64,000 nucleotides of DNA, taken from assembly GCA_025667525.1 (NCBI GenBank), contig CM046878.1, positions 99,711,237 to 99,775,236 on the forward strand. The letters are read 5' to 3'. Each line of letters begins with the position of its first letter. The stretch's first letter is position 1. This document shows, piece after piece, positions 40,151-52,082 of this stretch. Source of the DNA: Glebionis coronaria (lineage: Eukaryota; Streptophyta; Magnoliopsida; Asterales; Asteraceae). The position numbers were made by a program, and so were the translations under genes. The notes beneath the pieces were generated by a model. That model saw only the letters and a program-made list of their open reading frames with translations. It had not been told where the DNA came from and made no database searches.

Positions 40151-40470
40151 AGGAAATTACCTTTGAGGTGGAAGGTTCGAAAAAATTGTTGATACTCTTG
40201 ACGGCTACAAAAATCAAACAAATTTAATCATAATTAAATAAAAATAACCGGTTAAATAGTTATCCAAACCGGTGACCGGAGAAGATGATTCGACGGCAGT
40301 TATTTGTGGTGGTGACGCTTGGCCATCAACATAGATCTTCAATGGATTTGGGGGAAATTGGGAGAGATCATAGGAGGAAGACGAGTGTAAGTGGTGACTT
40401 GGTCGCCGATGATGGTAGCCTGGCCGTGGTGATCGAAACCTTATGGTGGCCACTAGTGGTTAGGAAGGTC
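40151..40470 (-). other. Possible captured or relic coding fragment
   Basis: About 80 open codons on the minus strand (His/Ser/Pro-rich, starting RFRSPRPGYHHRR), then a short stretch ending in a GT donor-like AAAGGTAAT near 40,160. I do not recognise the family. Lying just inside the right terminus of element 2, it could be the 5' end of a third captured gene. Unproven. Confidence 0.25.
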
Positions 40471-40609
40471 TGAGAAGAAACCACGCTGTTTTTAGATTTG
40501 TTTGTGCGTTTTTTACTTTTTACCCCTGAAGTTTGAGACACTTGCAAAAACGACCCTGTAGTTTGTTTTCTAAGTTTTCTACGAAAACAAGGTTTTCTCT
40601 AGAACTCAT

Positions 40610-41142
<533 letters not shown>

Positions 41143-43867
41143 ATGGCAGCGGTTCAAGCTAATGTTACTACTGGTCTCCAAGCAAACACCAAAACCTCTT
41201 CAGAGCCGGTGCGTCCGTTGGCCAAATTTCCTCCTTCACTATGGGGTGATCGCTTCCTATCATTCTCTCTTGACAAATCGGTAAGACTTCCCGGTTCACA
41301 TTCTTTTCAATGTATGTTGTAACAGACTTATATATTCACAGTTTGATCATTGATGCAGGGACGAAACCGGAACAAAATATGATCGAGGGCACAAATTTTT
41401 TTAAACCTTATATTAATAAATAAAACCGGAAACTCATTTGAAAGCACCGGGTGCATTTTATATATATTTGGAAAAAATCGGAGTTTTGTTCAAAAATTAA
41501 CAATAAATCGAAAAAATTTATAGGTGTCCTGGGCACCCACGAGACACCCTAGCTTCGTCTCTGGTTTGATGTAGCAGACTTATACAATCTTGTCTATAAA
41601 ATCGTGTTCACAAACAAAATATAAACTACTTATAATATGTGCAACCAACGCAATTGTTTGTATTGATAAAATTTGAGAATATTTGAGAGGTACTTCCTTT
41701 TTACTAAAACGTATACGGGCTTTGATTTTAGGAATTGGAGCGATATGCCAAAGCTATGGAGAAGCCGAAGGAGGATGTAAGAAAGTTGATCGTGGATCCA
41801 ATGATGGATTCAAATGAGAAACTAAGCTTGATTTATTCTGTGCATCGTCTCGGTTTGACATATATGTTCTTGCAAGAGATCGAAAGCCAGCTTGACAAGC
41901 TTTTCAATGAGTTTAGCTTGCAAGATTATGAAGAATATGATCTATACACTATTTCGATTAATTTTCAAGTTTTTCGACACCTTGGTTACAAACTACCTTG
42001 TGGTAAGCATTCTTCACAAGCAAAATCGCAAACCTTACTGCGCACTTTCAAGGAATGTACAAATTATGTACTGCTTAATATTTAATTTCATACAAGCCTT
42101 GGTACCCGACTAAGTGCGTACTAATTAACAATAAATTTCTCACATAAGCTATATTTTTTGATTGAGCAGATGTCTTTAACAAATTCAAGGATGCTAGCTC
42201 GGGTACTTTCAAGGAATCCATTACGAGTGATGTGAGCGGTATTTTGGGCTTATACGAATCTGCACAGTTGAGAATAAGAGGAGAAAAAGTTCTTGATGAA
42301 GCCTCGGTTTTCATCGAAGGCAAACTCAAGAGTTTAGTAAACACTCTTGAAGGTAACCTTGCACAACAAGTGAAACAGTCTTTAAGGAGACCATTCCATC
42401 AAGGGATGCCAATGGTAGAGGCAAGACTCTATTTCTCTAACTATGAAGAAGAATGTTCCTCGCATGACTCACTATTTAAGCTTGCAAAGCTACAATTCAA
42501 GTATTTGGAGCTACAACAAAAAGAAGAGCTTCGAATTGTATCAAAGTAAGAGATCATTTTATATGAAAAGGAAATGCTAAACTTAAAAGTAAATAAATCT
42601 AACAATACTTATACTTGTTTAAGGTGGTGGAAGGATATGAGGTTTCAGGAGACTACTCCTTATATCAGGGATAGAGTACCAGAGATTTACTTATGGATAT
42701 TGGGATTATACTTTGAGCCTCGTTACTCCTTGGCAAGGATCATCGCAACAAAAATAACATTGTTTCTCGTTGTTTTAGATGACACAGATGACGCTTATGC
42801 TACCATTGAAGAGATCCGCCTTCTAACAGATGCGATAAACAAGTATTTATAAAATCTTCATCCTATGTCTTACCCAAAAAATCTTCATCCTATGTTTTCA
42901 CAATACTTTCAATAAAATTGATTAACGCTCAGTGATCTTTGTTTGTTAACATATATCTATGTATTTTCAGGTGGGATATTAGTGCTGTGGAGCAAATTCC
43001 AGAGTATATTAGACCATTTTACAAAATTCTTTTAGATGAATATGCAGAAATTGAGAAGAAAATGGCAAAAGAAGGGAGAGAAAATACTGTCATTGCTTCA
43101 AAAGAAGCGGTATTTATGTTTAGCATTCTTCAATGTGTTTAATGAAAAACTCAGCTTAATCTTTATAGACACTGATATTTCATTTTGTGACATGACTTTC
43201 AGTTCCAAGACATAGCTAGAGGTTACCTTGAAGAAGCTGAATGGACAAACAGTGGATATGTGGCATCATTTCCGGAGTATATGAAGAATGGATTAATCAC
43301 TTCCGGCTATAATCTCATTTCAAAATCGGCTTTAGTTGGTATGGGTGAGATCGTGAGTGAAGATGCTTTGGCTTGGTACAAAAGTCATCCAAAGACTTTG
43401 CAAGCTTCCGAGTTGATTTCAAGACTTCAAGACGATGTCATGACATACCAGGTAAAACTCCTCATGAGATTAAAGGACTATTTGCATTTGGTTTATATAA
43501 GATGAGGTGCAAGATGTATCAACTTATCTGGCTTTAACTAACAATATAAAGACATGTTTTCTCTATGAAGTTTGAGCGTGAAAGAGGACAATCGGCCACT
43601 GGCATTGATGCATATATCAAGACTTATGGCGTGTCGGAAAAGAAAGCTATAGACGAGCTCAAGATCATGATTGAAAATGCGTGGAAAGACATAAACGAGG
43701 GATGTCTAAAGCCAAGACAAGTCTCAATGGATTTGCTTGCACCAATTCTTAACCTTGCAAGAATGATAGATGTGATATATAGGTACGACGACGGGTTCAC
43801 GTTTCCAGGAAAGACTCTGAAAGAGTATATCAATCTTTTGTTTGTGGGTTCTCTACCCGCCGTGTAA
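41143..43867 (+). CDS. Sesquiterpene synthase, germacrene A synthase-like, copy B (complete)
   Basis: Complete seven-exon TPS-a gene: 41,143-41,280, 41,732-42,002, 42,170-42,545, 42,624-42,842, 42,971-43,109, 43,203-43,451, 43,571-43,867. The joined frame is 1,689 bp, 562 aa, with GT..AG introns and no stops. The N-terminus lacks a plastid transit peptide and has [11 protein letters not shown], the R(P)X8W motif. RDR is at residues 277-279. The first metal motif is DDTDD at 314-318 instead of the usual DDTYD; its three Mg2+-binding Asp residues are kept. The second metal motif is DDVMTYQFE at 458-466. Likely reaction: ionisation and cyclisation of farnesyl diphosphate in the cytosol, probably to germacrene A on overall resemblance to Anthemideae enzymes (inference). 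Intron 1 holds a 208-bp hAT-like element. Confidence 0.93.
41356..41563. mobile_element. Short hAT-like element in synthase intron 1
   Basis: 208 bp from CAGGGACGAAACC to TAGCTTCGTCTCTG, imperfect inverted ends. Flanked by CATTGATG and GTTTGATG, an 8-bp duplication with two mismatches. Non-coding. Its interior (ACCGGGTGCATTT) recurs near 44,175. Confidence 0.68.
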
Positions 43868-44568
43868 TCATAACAGCGACCCTTAAAACTGTTGCTTGAT
43901 GCGCTTGCGGTATAAATGCTATACATAAGTAAAGAAAACATGTATATAACACATGTGATAATGTATGAGAGATTTTTCTCATCTTCTTTAATAAACATAA
44001 CGATTATCTAGTTATCTACATGTATTTGTGCATAGAATTATTGTTTGGCATGTAACAATGAATATGTGGAAATTTAAAGACCAAACATGTTTAATGTAAA
44101 TAAAGCAAACAAAACAAGAGCTATAACCTGGTAATTACGATAACTAAGCAATACTACAAACTTAGTTTTTAGGAACCGGGTGCATTTATTAGCATAAATT
44201 TAACAAAAGTCAAAGTTTTTAACAGATTTAACATTATGCAACAAATATTTATGGATGCCTCGGAACCCTCCGAAATCTACCCTAGTTTTGTCCCTGATAA
44301 CAGTTCTCATCTTAAATGTTGAGATTCCGTAACACCCATGATCATTTTGTTCAACATGGGAACTTCATACAGTTACTTGACCCAACATGAGTTCCACCTA
44401 AGGGCGTAAATGTAATTCTCGTGTCTTGTATGTGGTATTATTCGAGTGTATTATGAATCCAATTAGGAAATTAAACAAACAAACAACCCTATTAAGCTAA
44501 AATTGAGCAGAAAGTAAGTCTACTTATTTTGGTTTTTCAAATGAAGTTAAACATCGGTATTCTTATAC
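43868..44568. other. Spacer between convergent synthase and sHSP, copy B
   Basis: About 700 bp including an AATAAA at 43,990-43,995 for the synthase. It carries about 480 bp absent from block A (about 43,996-44,480). That insert ends partly in a decayed hAT-like element: ACCGGGTGCATTT near 44,177 and TAGTTTTGTCCCTG ending at 44,296. No gene. Confidence 0.6.
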
Positions 44569-45945
44569 TTACTCCACATCAATGTGCCTCACATGTTCGC
44601 TTTCGTCGAACTTCACCAACGGAACTTTAATTTTCAGAACACCTTTCTTCATCTCAGCCTTGATTTCGTTCAATCTATATACTGTATTAGGCAAATCGAC
44701 TTGACTTGAGTACTTACGTGACACTTCATCCTCCTCATGACCCTTCTCTGCTCTAATGGCTAGTGTGTTCTCATCCACCGATATCTTCACATTTTCTCTG
44801 TCCAAACCAGGCATATCATACCGAAGAATGAGAGTATCCTTGATTTCTTTCGCGTCCCATTCAGGCCTTGATCCATCTCTTACTGGACTAAACGTGTGTT
44901 CCGCCATGTTCTCCAAGATCTGTTCCAGCCTCCTCTTTGAACTTTGACCGTACACATCTAAAAATTATTGCATATAAATTAATGTACCACTATAATACCA
45001 AATATCTACTAACATAAAATATGCATCTAAAACTAGAAAAGATAAATAACTGATTACGAAAATCATCCAGGTGGGGGGCGGACTTACAGTGTGAGTTTGG
45101 TGGCGGCGCTCTTATGACTAGACCAAAAAACGAGATTATAGTCTATTTTTTCTTGCTTTTTGAGCGCGCTTTTTTTAAATGTTTTTCACTTAAAACTCAA
45201 ATTGCCGCCCTAAAACATTAAAATCCAATATTTTATTATAGTATTTTTCGTCTTGCTATTGCCAAAAAGAAAAATTTTGCCCTGAATAATTTAATTTTCC
45301 GCATCTGCCACTATCAATCGACTAACAAGTTCTTTCCTACGTAAGGACAATATCCATAATGTTCATCACTAAGCCAGTAGGACAATTATTGTAAAAGCCT
45401 AAAAGGGACTAGGGAGAGACTCATAAGTTGAGTAAACATACAAATAGGACTTTGGGTGACTGGTGTATTAACTGAAAGGATGACATAAAAGAAACTACAT
45501 ATTACAATGATAAATTAAAAAGAACTGACTTTGAACAATGCAAAAACCCTACAACATAGTTCCAACCAAAACACATAAAAAACATTAATAATATATGAAT
45601 AATAAATAAGTCTAAGGTAAATTTGATAAGAAACATAGCAAGAGATTCCTAAATTTTGACACTCATAAGGTAAAAAGTAAAGTTAATTTTCCACTGTTCC
45701 TATTTTCTTTTGTGGGGCAAATAGGACTAACCGACTAACAGGTTCCTGTAGATTACCTACAATACTATAGCATGAAACTTACCGTAGACGAAGTCATCAT
45801 TACGGTAGCTAGACGAGCTACTATTAAAAAACCGTTGTGAGGAAGGAGCGGTAGCAGCAGTAGCAGCAGCCCGAACAGGAACAAAAAAGTTATGAAATAA
45901 TGTTGCGGCAACCGTGCCTTGCCTGAAAGCTAGTGATGTAGCCAT
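44569..45945 (-). CDS. Small heat shock protein, probably organellar, copy B (intact)
   Basis: Two exons on the minus strand: 45,783-45,945 (start ATG at 45,945) and 44,569-44,957, joined across an 825-bp GT..AG intron; 552 bp, 183 aa. Residues 1-50 are rich in Ala, Ser and Arg with few acids, resembling a mitochondrial (or plastid) transit peptide. The C-terminal part is an alpha-crystallin domain: YDMPGLDRENVKISV (consensus II), then GVLKIKVPLVK (consensus I). It ends HIDVE. sHSPs form oligomers that hold unfolded proteins for refolding. A TATATAAA box lies at 46,115-46,108 on the minus strand. It is convergent with the synthase. Shorter than typical 200-220 aa organellar sHSPs. Subcellular site is inference. 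Confidence 0.9.
44958..45782 (-). other. Intron of sHSP copy B
   Basis: 825 bp with donor GTAAG and acceptor TTTTAG on the minus strand. Near-identical to the block A intron. No gene inside. Confidence 0.88.
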
Positions 45946-46474
45946 ATTTTTTACAATAGGTTTGTTATAGGTGCGATGCTGTTAAACGACAGATGATATT
46001 TTATTTGTGTGATATAGTTTATGTTTATCTAGCAACTAACTTTTTCTACAAGTTTTCTTGTTAAACAAGACTACTGTAAAGTATATTAAGATTTACTTCG
46101 GTTTTTGTTTATATAAACTAATATTAATATTTTACATGGATGCGTACTTTTTTAAAATAAATATGTCGATACAAGAAAGGAAAGTTTTCCCGCGGACGTA
46201 TATATCGTTGAGGAAAACTCGCTAAACAGCAAAATATGATCCGATGTTACAACTTTTTGGTTTGAGTTATTTCCAAAATTTGACTCTAGTTTCCTTAATG
46301 ACTCACGTACGTTCAAGTTTCTCCCAAAAAAAAAAAAAAAAAAAAATTTAACGGCATTTTGGTGCAGCGGAGTATTTTGCGTGCCATCAAGACACCAAGT
46401 CTCTCGACTCGAGTTCGAATCATCTCACGAAGAGAATATCAGCTCCATGCTAGCCATCAAGTTTCCCCATTGAC
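45946..46474 (-). promoter_or_regulatory. Upstream region of sHSP copy B
   Basis: About 530 bp between the sHSP start and the copia insertion, with a TATATAAA box at 46,115-46,108 on the minus strand. Contains a SINE-like insertion at 46,322-46,456 that block A lacks. No perfect heat shock element recognised. Confidence 0.45.
46322..46456 (+). mobile_element. SINE-like insertion with tRNA-type promoter boxes
   Basis: 135 bp flanked by a 9-bp duplication TCAAGTTTC (46,313-46,321 and 46,457-46,465); block A shows the empty site near 11,332-11,345. On the plus strand there is an A box TGGTGCAGCGG (46,360-46,370) and a B-box-like AGTTCGAATC (46,412-46,421). The A tract (46,326-46,346) is on the 5' side, not the 3' side as expected for this orientation, so orientation and class are uncertain. 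Confidence 0.6.
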
Positions 46475-46479
46475 ATGTC

Positions 46480-47221
46480 AGTTGGAATTTATAAAAACTT
46501 TTAACCATATTAACATATTAATAACACGACTATGCAGCAAAATATAAGATCACGCATAAACAAGTAATTAACATAAACGATAAAAAAACGCGTACCTTTT
46601 AACAATGGATTAAGTCACTTTTATGGAACAACCAATATAAACAAAAACCCAATATATAAGATCAAAATATGATCTCTCTAAAAATACGCACACAATACGT
46701 TGTTTAGCAAACAATTAAGTATGCTAATACTAATAATGATAAAGTCTATTAATATTTGTTAAAACATATTCACAAAACTAACAAAGTATGCTATTGGTTT
46801 ATCGTAAAAAATAAAACCAATAGATTGCAAATCGTCTTTTGTTTCCTCAACCAATAGATCGCAATTACTCTTTTATTTTATGTCGTTATAAATATCTCCA
46901 TAATGACCAAAGGTCATTCTTTATATATATGCAATGCTAAGGTCGGTGGCCTCATCGTATTAGGAAAACATATGATAGTTTTAAAAGAAAAACGTTAATT
47001 GCAAATATTCCTTTTTATTGTTTTATATACAAACCATAATCGTTAACGTTTAACTATTGTTTGTAAATCCCGTTAGGTAACTAAGTAATTAACGTTCGTA
47101 ATAGCTTAATATATTATGAATAATATATTAACGTATTAATGTTTTACGTATCAACGTGTGCGTTTCTTTAGGCTCGAAACGACTTCCGGACATATTATTA
47201 TGACGTATACATAATCTAACA
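46480..47221 (-). repeat. 3' LTR of block B copia
   Basis: 742 bp matching the block A LTRs; lacks the hAT-like insertion seen at 11,397. A minus-strand polypurine tract (AAGTGGGAG-like) adjoins at 47,222. Confidence 0.88.
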
Positions 47222-48047
47222 ACTCCCACTTAGACATGTGATAATAAAATAATAACATTGGTTAGCGTCTAGCAACACGCAAATGCTTCCAGAAACTCTC
47301 GAGTGTAATTTTCCATAAAGTACATTTAAATGACTTAAACATTTACAATTCCTTTGTTTCTCAAATGCCATGTTAATAATGGATATGGATCAAAGTCATT
47401 CCATCTTAACTATTATGTTTCTCGTGTTACATAATTAATATAGATTACCAATCTAATCGACACAAATCTAGATTACCATTGGGTGTGGCCATACAAACGT
47501 TTAATTAATTAACGAGGGAACCAGTAGCATTATTCTTTAAACCTAGTTGAATGAACAAATTCTATCTTGACTACTCGTGCCTCTTACATGCTTCAAGATA
47601 CAAATAATTATAGTATTTACTATTACTTGTTCAGGATAGCGTTAGAACTATAGCAAAAATGTATCATCCACATATGTAAGACCTGCTTGCATCTCAAGTC
47701 AAAGGATTTAGTAATGTAGATCATTTACAAGTTTTATTTAAAGAGTTGATCCATAAAGTGATTGACTTGTTAGTAGGAGATGTCCAATATACAACTTTTG
47801 GATATTGTATGAGTTAGTGAACCGTTTTTACATATTCTACGGATATTACCATCTCTCATATATGTCTTAATTCAATTATATTCTCATATAGTCAATTGAT
47901 ATGACAATTTAGAATAACATATTATTCAAAGATTTAAACATGCAAAAATAGGACCAATAAATATTAAAGAGAACAAACATATCCAATAATTCAATTCATA
48001 AAATAAATATTGTTTAACAATATCATTTATCCAAATACTACAACAGA
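47222..48047 (-). other. 3' untranslated part of block B copia
   Basis: About 825 bp, no coding potential, parallel to 12,625-13,452. Confidence 0.7.
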
Positions 48048-51000
48048 TTACATGAAACTACTAGTAGGACGAAGTCCAATGCTCCTAGCATGTTGAGTAA
48101 GCTTTTTACCACGTAAAGCCTTCGTAAAAGGATCTGCTAGATTATTATCTGTATGAAATTTAACTAGATCAATTTCACCTAATTCGATACATTCTCGAAC
48201 ATAGTGATATCTCCTTTGGTAGTGTATGGCGCCTCTTTGAACTCCCGGTTCGTTAGCTATGATGATTGCACTTGAATTGTCATAATACATCTATATAGGT
48301 TCTTCATTGGTAGGAACTACGCCAAGTTCATCAATAAACTTTCTCATCTAAACAGCTTCCTTTACAGCTTTAGAAGAAGCAATATATTCTGCTTCTGTGA
48401 CAAACTGTGTAGTAGTACTTTTTTGGAGCTCTTCCATACTATCGCGCCTCCGTTCAAAACGAAAACATACCCAGTTTGAGATTTAATGTCATCTCTATCG
48501 GTTTCAAATCCAGCATCACAATAACAATTAACTTGCAGCTCAGTAGCTTCCAGATTTCCACCATAAACCAAAAACGTATCCTTAGTATGTCGTAAATAAT
48601 TAAGAATATTTTTCACAGCAGTCCAGTGACTTTCACCTGGATTTTGCTGAAATCGGTTTGTAATATTTTACGCAAACGCAACATCAGGTCTTGTGCACCT
48701 CACATCATACATAATAGATCCTACAGCAAAAGCATAAGGAACATTCTGCATACGCTTCATATCTGTAGATGTAGTAGCATATTGTGTTTTATTTAAGTCA
48801 TTGTGCACTTGCATATGAATGAGACCACGCTTGGAATTATCCATTCTATACTTCTTCAAGATCTTATCAAGATATGCATTTTGACTTGGTCCAATTAACC
48901 GCTTCGATCTATCTCTATAGATTTTGATTCCAAGGATAAACGCTGCTTCCCCTAAATCTTTCATCGAAAAACATTTTCCAAGATAGGTCCTTACCTCTTG
49001 TAAACTTGGAATATGATTTCCCATAATGATTATATCATCAACATATAAGATTAGGAAAACAACGTTACTCCCACTAGCTTTTTGATATTCACATGGCTTA
49101 TCTAGATTTTGATCAATCCAAAGTTTTTGATTTCTTCATCAAATCTCTTATTCTAGTTTCTTGATGCTTGATTAAGTCCATAAATGGATCTTTGAAGCCT
49201 ACATACTTTTCTATGATACTTAGGATCAACAAAACCTTTTGGTTGTTCCATATAGATTTCTTCTTCTAAGAATCCATTCAAGAACGCGGTCTTTACATCC
49301 ATTTGCCATATTTCATAGTCATAGTACGCTGTTATAGCTATGAGAATCCTAATAGCTCTCAAATCTACAACATGAGAAAAGGTTTCCTCATAGTCAACAC
49401 CATAAGTTTGTGTAAACCCTTTTGCTACAAATCGAGCTTTATAGGTGTGTACAATTCCATCCATTCTTGTCTTCTTCTTTTAGATCCACTTACCCTTTAC
49501 GAATTTCGCATTGGGTGGTAAATCTACAAGTCTACAGACTTGATTATCTTTCATAGATTGCATTTCCACATTCATAGCAACAACCCACTTATCGGATTCA
49601 GAATCCAATATTGCATCTCTATAGTTAGTTGGTTCATTAAGATCCCCTAAACTATGTTCCTCGGCCTCTACATCTAGACATAGTCGTTCAGGTTCTTTGA
49701 TTGTTCTTTTTTACTTACGAATAGGGACAACATCCTCTTCTTGAGTTACATCAGGTGCAAGACTTTCTTCCTCATTTAGATGTTCGCTATTAGTTTCAGA
49801 AGGTAAAATATCTCCATCCTCTAGTTCTAAAATCCTCCCACTCTCTTTTTGAACTATGAGATTCTTTTCAAAGAAATCTGCATACCTCTCAACAACTATT
49901 TTGTTTTCAGGTGGGTAATAGAAATAGTAAATCGTAGTTTACTTAGGGTAACCTATGAAGACACACTTAACCGATCTTGATTGAATCTTGTTAGGCGTGT
50001 GACGTTCACATGTGCCTCACAATCCCAGACCTTTAAGTAATACAAGTTAGGGACTTTTCCATGCCATAGTTCATATGGATTCTTGTCAACCTTCTTGGTT
50101 GGAACCATATTGATAATGCATACAACAGTCTCTAGAGCATAATCCCAAAAGGATAGTGGAAAATTAGAAAGACTCATCCTTGATCAAAACATGTTTAGCA
50201 AAGTTCGATTTCTCCTCTAAGAAACACCGTTGTGTTTTGGTGTGTAAGGAAGAGTCAGCTGTTGGAAAATTCCACTACCTTTAGATAATCTTAAAATTCT
50301 TGACTAATATATTCACCACCACGATCCGATCGAATGGCTTTAATAGTCTTCCCAAGTTAAATTTCTACTTCATTCTTGAATACCTTGAATGCTTCAAAGA
50401 CTTCATGTTTATGTTTATGTAAATAAACATAACCATAACGACTATAATCATCAGTAAAGGTAATGAAGTATGTAGCACCTTACTTTGACACATGTCTAAG
50501 TGGACAACATACATCGGTATGGATTAATCCAGGTAGATCTTTCAACTTTTCTGTTTTATACGGAAAGGATTTCCTTGTCATCTTGCCCGATATACAAGAA
50601 ACGCATTGATCAAATGGTTCACTATCCGTTGAGTTTAAAGTCCATCATGTTGCAACTTTTCAATTTGCTTCTTGTTAATATGAGCAAGTCAACAATGCCA
50701 AAGATAAGTCGAATCTAAACTTGCTTTAGATTTCTTATTACTAATCGAATACATTGAATTCACAATTTGCAAAGTATGATCATGCATATCAATTTCATAA
50801 ATACCATTAACATGGATAAAATTAAAACAAATCATATCATTAAAAAACGGCCATACCAGAATCCATAAATTTATGAATAAACCCTTTATCATGCAAACAA
50901 GAAACTGAAACAACACCTATAGTTATAGTAGGTGCATAATGACAATCATCCAAAACAAGAATTAAACCATTAGGTAAAACTAAGTCAAAACTTCCAATAG

Positions 51001-51250
51001 CTTCTACTTCAGCACATACGGCGTTTCCAACATACAAGTAGACAACACCTTGCTTCAGTTTCTTTGCTCCTCTAAGTACCTGTTTTGTGTTACAAATATT
51101 AGTACCACAACCAGTGTCATACACCCAGGAATTTTTAGAACAAGAAAATAATTCAATAGTATAAATACCTAAACAAGTGGACGATCTAACTTGCTTCTTC
51201 TTTTTCATCAACTCAGCTAGATAAACAGCAATTCGTCTTCCAATGTCCAA
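48048..51250 (-). pseudogene. Copia Pol remnant, block B
   Basis: Protease 50,840-51,250 keeps DTGCGT. The GAG-pre-integrase piece is at 50,689-50,916, and the integrase region is at about 49,950-50,690, with its C-terminal piece LSFWDYALETVVCIINMVPT at 49,953-50,177. Reverse transcriptase pieces are at 49,153-49,464 and 48,668-49,024, with YVDDIII near 49,025-49,045. RNase H pieces are at 48,362-48,616 and 48,048-48,290. Copia domain order, broken by frameshifts and stops. Some breaks are shared with block A and so predate the duplication. Confidence 0.92.
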
Positions 51251-52082
51251 CCTCTTTACAGTGGTGACATGTGGAATCTTTTATCGGATGATCTTTCTTA
51301 TAAGGTTGAGACTTTTTAGGTTTAGGAGGATAAGAATTTTTAGGACCCTTATCTTTACCTTTACCTTTAGCCTTACCACCTTGCGCTTTGTACTTATGGA
51401 TCCTACCACCTTGGATCGCCATAACTTGTGGTGTAGAAGATGCAACATTTGACTTCTTGTTCTTCTTAACTCCTTTCTCAAATTCAATAAGCAAAGAATG
51501 AACTTCACTAATTGTCTTCCTCATGCTTTGCATATTGTAATTTTGCACAAAGCTCTCAAAATCACTTGAAAGTGAATTGAGAATCAAGTTGACAGATACA
51601 ACTTCTGGAAGAACATAGTTGAGAGTTACCAAATGATCCAAATAGCTTTTCATCAATAAAACATAATCGCTAACGGATTGACCCTTTTCCTGCTTGCATA
51701 AATGGAAAGTGTGTACTAACTCTTGTAGTTTGAGACCAGGAGGCTTTCCATACATCTTTTGAAGCTCAGTTATCATGTCCTTAGGACTTTTGTTTTCAAA
51801 TTGCTGATAAATTTTTGGACTCATAGTTCCAAGCATTAAACAAGCAACTTCATTATGACGATAATAAAGAGCATTCCATTCTACTAATTGTCCGTTTGTA
51901 GCAGTAGCACCAGGATGGTCAGGCAAAGCATTGTCATACACATCATGTAGTTTCTCAACACGCACAACTAGTTTGAGTGCGTGTAACCACTCATTAAAGT
52001 TGGGACCATTAAGTTGTTGCTTCTCAAGCAACGACCTGAAAGCCGAATTATTTTGTTTGGTTTGGGCATTGTTCGTTGCCAT
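51213..52082 (-). CDS. Copia Gag, block B (open frame)
   Basis: 289 codons from ATG at 52,082, uninterrupted: capsid-type UBN2-like region (residues ~30-200), Lys/Gly-rich stretch (~205-270) and zinc knuckle CHHCKEVGHWKTNC near the end. It stops six codons after the knuckle because Pol is out of frame; the same frame break occurs in block A. An open gag in an otherwise dead old element is probably chance survival; expression is doubtful. Confidence 0.85.
   Translation of the reverse strand: MATNNAQTKQNNSAFRSLLEKQQLNGPNFNEWLHALKLVVRVEKLHDVYDNALPDHPGATATNGQLVEWNALYYRHNEVACLMLGTMSPKIYQQFENKSPKDMITELQKMYGKPPGLKLQELVHTFHLCKQEKGQSVSDYVLLMKSYLDHLVTLNYVLPEVVSVNLILNSLSSDFESFVQNYNMQSMRKTISEVHSLLIEFEKGVKKNKKSNVASSTPQVMAIQGGRIHKYKAQGGKAKGKGKDKGPKNSYPPKPKKSQPYKKDHPIKDSTCHHCKEVGHWKTNCCLSS

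Noticed and set aside
43624..43998. Minus-strand frame of 124 codons
   Set aside because: Antisense shadow of synthase exon 7 plus its 3' flank.
46116..46280. Possible heat shock element (GGAAAGTTTTCC near 46,178)
   Set aside because: GAA and TTC triplets are four bases apart instead of two; not a proper element.
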